Source: Phytopythium helicoides (Eukaryota; Oomycota; Peronosporomycetes; Pythiales; Pythiaceae). Taken from it: a stretch of 64,000 bases of DNA. Below are positions 32,417 through 41,119 of the stretch, piece after piece. The position numbers and the translations under genes were made by a program. The notes beneath the pieces were generated by a model. That model did not search any database. It saw only the letters and a program-made list of their open reading frames with translations, and was not told the DNA's origin. Within the stretch, counting starts at the first letter, position 1. Each line of letters starts with the position of its first letter. The DNA lies in the NCBI GenBank assembly GCA_024867545.1, contig JANFNE010000039.1:62001-126000 (forward strand). Reading direction: 5' to 3'.

Positions 32417-33583
32417 GGCCACCACCGTTGCGGGTACTCGACGTGTGCGAGTGGCGTCCAATGGGGAAGTCCTCCTTGGTCGAGAAAGGCGCGAGCGCGA
32501 GAGGCGGTAGGGGCCTGGGCGTGACGGCAACCGGGTGGGTATAGTGAAACCAAGTGAAATGGAAGTGGGTATAGTGAACGCAAGAGGAGGAAAAAAGAGT
32601 CGGAAAAGAGGAAAGGGACGGTTGCGACCCGACGACCGGACAGAGGAAACGCTTGGCGAGTCAGAAGAGACTTGGGATTTGTATACTGCCGGCGCTAAAG
32701 AACCAGCTGGGGGAGTCGGTTTGTATTTGAAGTTTGTATACTGTCGCAGGCTCTTGGAGGCTGCTGGTGCAATTGTCTGGAAGAACCGACCCGACCCAAT
32801 TGGTCCGACGCGAGCGAACCTAAAAATGCTCGGCGCGTTCCTCGACTCCGGCCCGACGGAGCTTCAACGCGGTGCTGCCACCGCTCAATGCCTGCTCGAT
32901 CATTGTCCGGTCGCCAGAGGTTTCTCTATAGAAACGGTCACCAACGGCGAGAAATCATCGAGGTGGCCGGTCGCTGGACATTCTCGCATTGCTCACGCTG
33001 ATCCCGAGAGCTCGTCGGCTGGTTGAAGCTCCGGGGGGCACTGCCTGCATCCGGAACTCGCATGCCTCCATGCATGGCAGGGTGATTGGCGTCTGTCTGT
33101 GGAATTCCCAATCGCACATCTGCTCGAGGTGTTCGTCGAGAGACCTGCTTTACTCGATGGACAGGCGTCTGCGACGCGCAGGGGATGCATGATCGCTGAC
33201 GGACCTTGGGGTGCTCGTTCTGCTCGCACGGGTGGCTCCCGGCGCACCAGCTCGCGCAAGAGATGAGATGAGCGGGGGACCGGTGCCTGAACACAGTGGA
33301 GCGTTTGTATCGGACGATTCTGAAGCGGGGGCTACCTCTTCACCCTTTACGTATGACGCGAACGCCTTTGCAGAACAGAAGCTTTCCGTGAACGACGAGT
33401 CCCGAGTGGGACGACTGCAGTGGCGCCAGCGGGAGCGGAGGCATTGTCTGACAGAACCGTACGCGTTGGATATTCTACACAAACCGTCCGCTTGCTGATG
33501 GTCCCACCTATCAATAACACTGGGTCCCCTGCCTGCCTCGTGCACCAAGTGACTAATAGAAAGTGATTACCTGTTATTGGAGC
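32417..33583. other. Non-coding or unassigned interval
   Basis: Several frames of 80-160 codons occur on both strands in this GC-rich stretch. None shows family motifs, codon regularity or splice structure that I can support. The first 200 bases are likely the promoter of the mucin-like gene. Confidence 0.35.
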
Positions 33584-35750
33584 TTAAGGCTTACCGCTTG
33601 CCAGTCCGAGAGCCTCGAGCGAGTGCTCTGAGAGTGCGAACAGGTCCAGAGCCTCCATCTCGATCAGCTCCAGTCCGAGCGGTTGTGATGGTGGAGGTGG
33701 CGGCGGAGGCGGTGACAACGGTGGAGACTCGCCCTTGTCTTCGCCTTCGCCTTCGCCATCCAGCTCGGGGACTTCTATCGGATGTGAATGTCTTAGTAAT
33801 GCTGTATCACAACTATTGCGTTCACTAGCCATCGAGTCGCTCGTCCTGCATCACAATAGCCAACATGTACTTGATGAGCTCTAGATTATTGCAGCCGACG
33901 GATTGAGACCGAGTAGAGCGAAACGCACTTGGTCGGAATGGAGGCCCACAGTGCCTTCTCTTCCAGTAGAGCCACGTGCTGCGTCCGTACATGCGCCTCG
34001 CGAAGCTGTGCTTTGCCAAAACATATCGCTACTGTAGCTAAGGATTGCTGCTTCCATCAAGATATCGCTTCGCACTGAACATGCACAACATGACACCCAG
34101 CCATTTTATGGGTAGTGAAAAGGATATTGCACTGCTCATGGAGATGCGTGAGCTTTCTCAGAGCGAGGACGTCGCCTCCAAATCCTTTGAGCTGCTCGAG
34201 TCGACGAATTGTCTGCAACACATTCAATCCCATTAGGATGCAGCAAAGCGCGCACCTCGACTTGGTGGCACCCACCTCCTCAACCTGAGTCCACACCCGA
34301 CTTCGAGCTGCAAGGATGTCGTGCAGTGCCAGATCCCGAGCTGCTTGCACTTGGTCAGGTAGCGGAGCCGAAATCGACGCCGATGGTGACGGAGATATCA
34401 AATCTATGAAGCTCATCGGGTTGTCGAGCGACATCGAAGGGTGGAACTCGACGAAGTCTTGTGCTGTGGTCTTTCCGAACGCTTCGAGACTCGACTCGGT
34501 GGCGCATCCCGTAGATCGCGAGCGAGATCCACCCGATTGCGACCGGCGATGCATGTTGTTCAGCACTTTTGAGTTTCCTGAACGGAGGTGAAGCGGCGGG
34601 CGATCCAAAATACCTCGGCCAAACGCCACACGAGCAGCGGTGCCATGGAAGTGATGAGCGACAGCGCGACGACGTCGACGAGGCCGAGGGGAACCTCGGT
34701 GCTCGACAGTGGCAGGTCTGCAAGCTCATCTTCGGGCGACGTGACGGTGGTGTCGGGCGAGTCTGCGAGCACAAGCAGCAGCGGCGGCTCGGTCCGCGTG
34801 TCTTCAGACGCGTCGGCATCTACGGCAGGTTCCGTGTCGTTGTCGAGCGAATTGGGTGTTTCAGGTAGACAGGTGGTGCAAGCACTTCAACGGCCGGCGC
34901 CTCGGTGCGCTTGTCGAGTGCATGTTGGTGGGTGCCAAAACACCACAGCAGCGACATTATATCTAACTACATAGATGAATGTAGCTTTCACGGCGAGTGC
35001 GGAATTCACAGTGGCTACGGAACACTGCGCCGCGCGGTGAGAGATCAGAGTCTGCTCGACCGCATACGTCTGTGACGCCCCGCTGTAGTCCGGGAGGAAG
35101 CTGGCTGGCCGCGCATGTCGACCGAAGTTACGAAGATACGTCCCCTCGACGGCGCTCTCGTGCTGGAGTCGTCAAGCTGAACGTCGCAAGTGTTGCTTGG
35201 TTTTCGCTGGCGCACGACACTCGCTCATCGACGCAGCTCTCGAGCGTGGCCGAGCAGCAGCAGATAGACGCAGCTTGGTTTTCGCAAGCGTCCGATGGAG
35301 CCGCCACTGAAGCCCTCGTGAAGATCTGGAGCGTGGATGCACAGCTGAAGCCAAGGCGAGGTGCTTGGTTTTCGCAAACGCCTGGATCCAGCTGAGCCGT
35401 GAGGTCTGCTCTTGATCACGAAAAGTTGTGTCTTCGCCTTGGTCTTCTCGCGCTGTGGATCCTCAAGCGCGTGGCCCTGGGTCGCGAACCGCGGAGAGCA
35501 GTCGCTTGAGCTCCATCTTAAAACTTGCCAACTGAGGGGAAGAGAGCTTGGCGTCGAATGCCTCGCCCTCGCAAGTTGAAGTCCTCACGCATTGATCCCT
35601 TTTTACTTGCAAAGTGTATGTGAAGCATGATGAACAAGGGGGATGGCACCCTCTACTTTCCAACAGTCTGGTAAGCAACCAGGTCTCGACACTTGTAATG
35701 CAAAGAGGAACGGAGCGAGGAGGCAGCCATGCGAACCTGCGCGTTGGCAT
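33584..35750 (-). CDS. Unresolved multi-exon gene, possible VPS9-like domain
   Basis: A series of minus-strand segments keep protein-like character but change frame. 35750-35463 has a helical part (FDAKLSSPQLASFKMELKRLL). About 34870-34560 is acidic and then hydrophobic. 34550-34060 contains LPDQVQAARDLALHDILAARSR and a Cys/Leu-rich core. 34096-33881 has ILMEAAILSYSSDMFW, and 33832-33584 is an acidic Pro-rich tail ending EALGLASGKP. The first and middle parts faintly resemble the helical bundle and core of VPS9 Rab5-exchange domains. Exon borders could not be fixed, and indels are probable. The assignment is weak. Confidence 0.3.
35195..35375 (+). repeat. Three copies of GCTTGGTTTTCGC
   Basis: Exact 13-mers begin at 35195, 35273 and 35363. 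The spacings of 78 and 90 bases are multiples of three, so on the plus strand all read AWFS in one frame (34997-35395). They could be a coding repeat or a regulatory motif. Nothing else supports either reading. Confidence 0.6.
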
Positions 35751-35918
35751 TCACGATGCTATCAATGAGCGGCGAAGCCCGAGAGATCTAGCAGGTCGAC
35801 TCGACCGCGTCGACGCCTAGAGAGTCCTCATGACGCTCGATTTCTGGCTGTCTCTCCATGCAAAAGAGTTCATGTAGATCCATGCACGAGGTGATATTGC
35901 TCGAACATTCACACCATT

Positions 35919-36113
35919 TTGATCGATCATTGCGCGAATGTGAATTCCCATGGCGCTATGGGACGGACACCATTGATGCTTGTTGCATCCCGTGGTGATT
36001 TGGATAGCGTACGTTATCTAGTTAAGCACGGAGCTGACATCGATGCTGTCGGCTACAATCAACGAAGCACTCTCGTTCGTGCTCCTGAAGAACCGTTCCT
36101 TCACATACAGTAG
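35919..36113 (+). pseudogene. Ankyrin-repeat fragment
   Basis: About 50 residues match the ankyrin consensus: GRTPLMLVASRGDLDSVRYL followed by VKHGADIDAVGYN. These correspond to one and a half repeats with the TPLh and LLxxGAD signatures. The frame ends at TAG soon after and has no further repeats on either side. It is probably a scrap of an ankyrin-repeat gene, a class that is abundant in oomycetes. Confidence 0.65.
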
Positions 36114-36482
36114 CCTAGTGCAATTTCTTTTTGCGTGTGAACGTCTACGTTCGAGCGTCGATCCCGTGAAAGCGGGCCGGGTTCAGTAATCGAGGCGGCG
36201 GCTTTTGGAATCTACTAGTGATTGCTTAAGGCTAATCGCGACAAGTGAAATTTTTGATGATTACTTCATGCGGCAGGTACAATATGTCCTAGTGTAGTAA
36301 TGTTTGCAAAACATCTAACCAAACATTTTAGATCGCTCGCAGGCGACGCTCGGCAAGTGATGTCGAAAAGGAGTATGTTTGCCCATACTGACCCACACTC
36401 ACGGCTCCAATACCACAAGAACTTTTCATTGGATCGATCGGAAGATCGCTAATACCCGCTCAATCGACCGATCATTTCGCAA
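36114..36482. other. AT-rich intergenic interval
   Basis: This is the upstream region of GNAT copy B. No coding signal is seen. Confidence 0.4.
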
Positions 36483-37780
36483 ATGGCCTCGATCCGTCGG
36501 TGTCTTTCAGCCAACTCCTCACTTTTTCATCGCCCCTCGACCCCGCACTCCACCAAGTTCGTCCCAATGTCTACCGTGAGCAATGCAGCGATCAACGAAT
36601 TCGGACAGCCTGTTGGAGCCTCGATGAAGCACTGGACGCCACCACCGTTCCCTCCTCACCAGACGCTCACAGGACGCTATTGCCAGCTCGAACCTTTGAG
36701 CACGGAGCGCCACCTGAAGGACTTGTGGGAGGCCCAGTCTAAAGAGACTGACGGTGCTCGTTGGACGTACCTACCATACGGCCCCTTCTCCAGCATCGAA
36801 GAGTACGAGAGGTGGTGCCAAAGCAGTATTGACGCAAAGGACCCACAGTTCTACACCGTCGTTGTGGACGGACGAGCTGTTGGGGTGCTTTCGTATCTGC
36901 GTATCAACCCAGCGCACGGAGTTATCGAGGTCGGCCACCTCTACTTCTCTCCTCAACTGGCCAAGACTCGTGCAGCCACGGAAGCCATCTACCTACTTGC
37001 AGACAACGCCTTCAACCTCGGATACCGCCGCTACGAGTGGAAGTGCGACAGCCTCAACTTCCCGTCGCGGAACGCTGCGACTCGCTTCGGGTTCACTTTC
37101 GAGGGGCTATTCCGACAATCTGTCGTGTACAAGGGCCGCGATCGCGACTCAATGTGGTTCTCAATCATTGACAAGGATTGGCGAGGAGGACTGCAGGACG
37201 CGTTTGGTCGCTGGTTGGATCCCGAGAACTTTGACGAGAACGGAAAGCAGAAGTTGCGGTTGTCAGAGCTCACGGCTCCGTTTGTGCATGCAAAGCCGTG
37301 AGTCGACAGTTAGGTGGCTAACCAGTATAAATGAGACCTTCTCGCAGTTATGATCTGGTGTATCGCTTGATCTTCGTCATGCAAATGGATGGGAAACAAA
37401 CGTGGTCGCGTTGAAGCTGGCAAGTAGACAGCTATGAGTCAAAGGTCGAAATCATCGGTCCTTCAATGTCTCTGAGACCAGGCACAGTAAAAACTCAAGT
37501 GCCAGTCGACTCGAACGCGCCGGCAGTTCGTTGGCTTTCTGCCCTTGACTGTCGATGTCTCGGATGGACCAAGTGCGGTGTACCTATCGTGGTTGTGGCA
37601 AGTAGGTCTTCAAGGAAGCAGCATTCAAGAACCACTTCAACCTGGAGCACCAAGGCATCATGGAGCTGTTTGACCCAGTCTTCTACCAGCACATGGAGCC
37701 TGTGTCTGCTGCCGATGCGAACAGGTCACAAGAAGACGGGGGCGAGGCTGATCTGCACGTCGAGCTTCGTGAACCACTGT
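36470..37780 (+). repeat. Inverted duplicate, copy B (GNAT gene plus 3' flank)
   Basis: This is the reverse-orientation partner of 29420-30680. Similarity begins at the GCAAATGGC around the first ATG and continues past the gene to about 37780. There the paralogous blocks (CCTGTGTCTGCTGCCGATG, then CACAAGAAGACGGGG) are still evident. Confidence 0.8.
36483..37301 (+). CDS. GNAT-family N-acetyltransferase, copy B, probable mitochondrial targeting peptide
   Basis: The frame is intact with 272 residues. The first 28 residues are Arg/Ser-rich with no acidic residue, as in mitochondrial presequences. A second in-frame Met at 36567 would give a cytosolic form of 244 residues. The GNAT fold follows: TGRYCQLEPLSTERHL, then VVDGRAVGVLSYLRINP, VGHLYFSPQLAKTRAATEA (acetyl-CoA contact region) and the C-terminal ADNAFNLGYRRYEW. 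Substrate is unknown; relatives acetylate protein N-termini, polyamines or small amines. It is the intact member of the inverted pair. Confidence 0.85.
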   Translation: MASIRRCLSANSSLFHRPSTPHSTKFVPMSTVSNAAINEFGQPVGASMKHWTPPPFPPHQTLTGRYCQLEPLSTERHLKDLWEAQSKETDGARWTYLPYGPFSSIEEYERWCQSSIDAKDPQFYTVVVDGRAVGVLSYLRINPAHGVIEVGHLYFSPQLAKTRAATEAIYLLADNAFNLGYRRYEWKCDSLNFPSRNAATRFGFTFEGLFRQSVVYKGRDRDSMWFSIIDKDWRGGLQDAFGRWLDPENFDENGKQKLRLSELTAPFVHAKP

Positions 37781-37782
37781 GA
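37555..37782 (+). pseudogene. C2H2 zinc-finger fragment with in-frame stop
   Basis: In a 76-codon frame a classic finger is visible: CTYRGC, then (after a TAG) VFKEAAFKNHFNLEH, with spacing C-x4-C-x12-H-x4-H counting the stop codon. An acidic tail ends at TGA 37780-37782. The stop lies inside the finger. The frame overlaps the 3' flank that is shared with GNAT copy A, where no finger is present. Confidence 0.5.
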
Positions 37783-38288
37783 TGGGCGCCAGACAGCGAC
37801 AAATTTGATGAATCCTTGCGTTGAAGCAACCTCATGTCCACATCCGAGCTGTTTGCATTTTCGAAAAGTGGTGATGCTTTACCGTTGTGTCATTAGTGCA
37901 TCGTCACGTCAGGCGAGCCGCTGCTGTTCGAAGTGTTGGTGCGGGTTCATGAGAGATACCCCTGTGCTTTCGTTGTGCGTCAATGTGAGCGCGCAGAAGA
38001 TTTTCGGCTCGCCAGAGCTTTGTGTGTGTCTTGGCAGCGCTTCACACAGAGGCCATGTGAAATGTGACAGTTTTGTCCGACCTAAAATGTCACGTTGCGC
38101 ACTCACACGAAAAAGAAAGCTGCTTTGTTGTTGGTTTCGATGGAAAATAAAGCAGTTTCGTTCGTAACTACGTTGTCGAAAAGGTTTGGGTGCAGGCAGA
38201 GCGCAGCGAAGTGTCTGCACAAGGACTTGAGCGGGACGAGTGTTGTTGGTAGTTTAAGATATTTTATATTTCGCAACCTACGGTATTA

Positions 38289-38361
38289 GTCCTCGTGGCC
38301 TAATGGATAAGGCATCGCCCTCCGAAGGCGGAGATTGAGGGTTCGAGTCCCTTCGAGGACG
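38289..38361 (+). tRNA. tRNA-Arg (anticodon CCG)
   Basis: The cloverleaf is 73 nt. The acceptor stem is GTCCTCG/CGAGGAC with discriminator G. The A box is TGGCCTAATGG. The anticodon stem TCGCC/GGCGG encloses the loop CTCCGAA, with CCG at 38322-38324 (tRNA position 34). The B box is GGTTCGAGTCC. No intron and no encoded CCA are present. A T7 run follows six bases later. It reads CGG codons. Confidence 0.97.
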
Positions 38362-38366
38362 AGTTG

Positions 38367-38373
38367 TTTTTTT
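38367..38373 (+). terminator. RNA polymerase III terminator (T7)
   Basis: Seven consecutive T six bases after the tRNA-Arg 3' end. Confidence 0.85.
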
Positions 38374-38762
38374 CGCGTTTATAAAAACCTCACACATATC
38401 AGTAGTATAAACCACATTGCATATATTTCTACTGATAAAGAGCAATGTCAACCAAGTCGACTCCACTCTGGAGGATCTCGATTCTCGACAGCAATGGATT
38501 GACGAGACCATGACTGTAGCTTCGACAATGAAGCATTGAATGCTCTTGTGGCGCTCCTGGCAGGTCGTACACGAAACAAAGATCGCCTCAATCTCCCGCT
38601 GTTCGCACACGAATGCAGGCGATAATTCCATATCCATGTGCCAGTGTCAGTGGTGGTTGCAGCCCTCACACGAGTCGGAAAAAAAAAAGGAAGAAGAAGA
38701 CACATCGTAAGCGATTCCAAAACAGTAAGTCAACTTGTCGTCAGGATCTTGTTGACCGACAG

Positions 38763-39929
38763 GATAGACCGACTCTGAACGGCATGGTCCTTAGGTTGAT
38801 AGCAGTTTAAAGGCATTATCCAGAGGACCATCATGAACGTCCAGAACGTTGTGGCCCGTGTGAAGCACACTGTCCAGTGGACTATTGTGTGTGTGTGTGT
38901 GTGCGCGCGCGCGCGCGTGGAGAGAGATCGACTTGAAGCCGAAACCGCACTGTTGGAAGCAGATCTGAAGGGTGAGATATCTGCCTCGACTAGCTCGCGG
39001 TGGCCTAATGGTGATCCTTTCTCTGCAGTCGCGACTCTTTCAATAATTTCAAGAATCCAGCACCATCTCGGTATCCGTGCGAAGGCTACGCGTAGAAAGA
39101 AAGCAACGCAGTTGAGCACTTGCCTGGAGCCATGGTGATTCACGGTACACCTCAGGGAACGTGCTTGAGGTCTGCTTGGGGGAGTCTACCTTGTTCGAAT
39201 TGTATTCCTAAGGTGGTCGGGTGATGGCGGCGGTGGACATGTTGTTCCAGATGTTACGTGTGGTGAAGATCTTGGTGGATGGGCTACCACGCTGACTGGA
39301 TATCTGCAACGAATCCCGTGGTGATTTGGTTGCTGTTTAGTTTGTGATGATTTGTTCGCTGGTAGCCGATTTGGAGTATGAGCTTGGGTAGTGATTAAAT
39401 TCCGAACGCGCAGACTGGTTAATTAGGCATCTCGTGGACTTTTGAGATCTACAAAGGCATGACCGTCGACCATGGACAGCAAATTAAGTATTCGGTACTG
39501 TAAAGGTTACGAAGCCTCCTTATTCAAGAGTGACACTCTCAGGGTGCTAGCAGCACTCCACTCAGCTTAACCTTGTTCACCTACAATTGCTGCGCCATCA
39601 AATCAATGGTATTGACGATCGATTCCCTTTCGATATCTGAGCGACACGTAAGTCAAAAACTCAAATGTATTCATCATCGAGCAAATCATTTGTGTGTTCT
39701 GCCTGTACGAACGCCACCAGAGGTCCGCATCGAGTGATACCCCACAGTCTCGGTTCGTCTACAACGCGCACAGCTAAAAACAACGCATCTGTGCAAGCAC
39801 CAGGAGCATCATGGGGAGCCACAACGCCAAGGTTAAAGGGCTTTGCCAAACGAACTGTCCATCTAAACTTCCTCCCTACAACCAGCAAGGGCAGAAAGAC
39901 ATTCCGTGCTGGTGCTCGAGAACTCCATG
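38763..39929. other. Spacer between inverted-repeat arms
   Basis: The spacer is 1.17 kb of unique sequence without a recognised gene. It includes a (TG)n(CG)n microsatellite near 38886-38918. Short frames on both strands show no family features. Confidence 0.6.
38886..38918. repeat. TG/CG dinucleotide microsatellite
   Basis: A run of alternating TG is followed directly by alternating CG, a sequence able to adopt Z-DNA. It lies in the spacer of the inverted repeat. Confidence 0.9.
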
Positions 39930-40317
39930 CTGTCGGTCAACAAGATCCTGACGACAAGTTGACTTACTGTTTTGGAATCGCTTACGATGTGTCTTCTTCT
40001 TCCTTTTTTTTTCCGACTCGTGTGAGGGCTGCAACCACCACTGACACTGGCACATGGATATGGAATTATCGCCTGCATTCGTGTGCGAACAGCGGGAGAT
40101 TGAGGCGATCTTTGTTTCGTGTACGACCTGCCAGGAGCGCCACAAGAGCATTCAATGCTTCATTGTCGAAGCTACAGTCATGGTCTCGTCAATCCATTGC
40201 TGTCGAGAATCGAGATCCTCCAGAGTGGAGTCGACTTGGTTGACATTGCTCTTTATCAGTAGAAATATATGCAATGTGGTTTATACTACTGATATGTGTG
40301 AGGTTTTTATAAACGCG

Positions 40318-40324
40318 AAAAAAA
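40318..40324 (-). terminator. RNA polymerase III terminator (T7 on minus strand)
   Basis: Mirror copy of the terminator at 38367-38373. Confidence 0.85.
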
Positions 40325-40329
40325 CAACT

Positions 40330-40402
40330 CGTCCTCGAAGGGACTCGAACCCTCAATCTCCGCCTTCGGAGGGCGATGCCTTATCCATTAGGCCACGAGG
40401 AC
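40330..40402 (-). tRNA. tRNA-Arg (anticodon CCG), second copy
   Basis: Exact reverse-complement copy of the tRNA at 38289-38361, with the anticodon at 40367-40369. The two genes are transcribed towards each other across the spacer. Confidence 0.97.
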
Positions 40403-40795
40403 TAATACCGTAGGTTGCGAAATATAAAATATCTTAAACTACCAACAACACTCGTCCCGCTCAAGTCCTTGTGCAGACACTTCGCTGCGCTCTGCCTGCA
40501 CCCAAACCTTTTCGACAACGTAGTTACGAACGAAACTGCTTTATTTTCCATCGAAACCAACAACAAAGCAGCTTTCTTTTTCGTGTGAGTGCGCAACGTG
40601 ACATTTTAGGTCGGACAAAACTGTCACATTTCACATGGCCTCTGTGTGAAGCGCTGCCAAGACACACACAAAGCTCTGGCGAGCCGAAAATCTTCTGCGC
40701 GCTCACATTGACGCACAACGAAAGCACAGGGGTATCTCTCATGAACCCGCACCAACACTTCGAACAGCAGCGGCTCGCCTGACGTGACGATGCAC

Positions 40796-41119
40796 GAGGG
40801 TTTGAGATCTTGCGGCTGTAACAAGTAACTGCATCACAGGATGCATGAGCGATTCTTGCGTGACCAGAAATTCTACTGTAGTGGGAGAGAGACTGGGTGG
40901 TGGGCATGTTCAGAAAATTGTGCGAGTCACTAACCGATGCTCCTTTGCTCGCCGCTAACCCTCGCTTCTTTTCGGAGTCTGTCACGCTGGTTGATCTCTG
41001 TGACGATGAATGTAATCATCGCATTTATAGCTGCGCAGCCTCAAGGCGGCAAATTTAGCAAGCAGATTTGTATCGTCTCGTCAGTGCATGGCAACTAGAG
41101 GCAGTGAGAGGCAGCGGCC
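40796..41119. other. Promoter interval of the EF-hand gene
   Basis: No gene is seen between the inverted repeat and the start codon at 41120. No clear TATA or initiator can be named. Confidence 0.4.

Larger units (their letters stand above)
37896..38762 (+). repeat. Left arm of a 0.87-kb inverted repeat
   Basis: The arm is the reverse complement of 39930-40795. Positions pair with a constant sum of 78691, changing to 78692 inside a poly-A tract that has ten A here and nine in the other arm. Predicted frames in the two arms are identical (for example 38278-38637 and 40054-40413). It carries one tRNA-Arg. No terminal repeats or target duplication were seen. Confidence 0.95.
39930..40795 (-). 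repeat. Right arm of the 0.87-kb inverted repeat
   Basis: This is the reverse complement of 37896-38762, apparently identical except for one base in the poly-T tract. It carries the second tRNA-Arg. Homology stops abruptly at both ends. Confidence 0.95.

Noticed and set aside
31660..32544. 294-codon plus-strand frame
   Set aside because: It is antisense to the mucin-like gene; the Ser/Ala/Val composition is explained by the opposite strand.
38278..38637. 119-codon frame present in both inverted-repeat arms
   Set aside because: Its identity between arms only reflects the DNA duplication; it overlaps the tRNA and has no protein features.
39000..39060. Second tRNA-like start (GGTGGCCTAATGG)
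   Set aside because: It resembles an A box, but no B box or matching stems follow.
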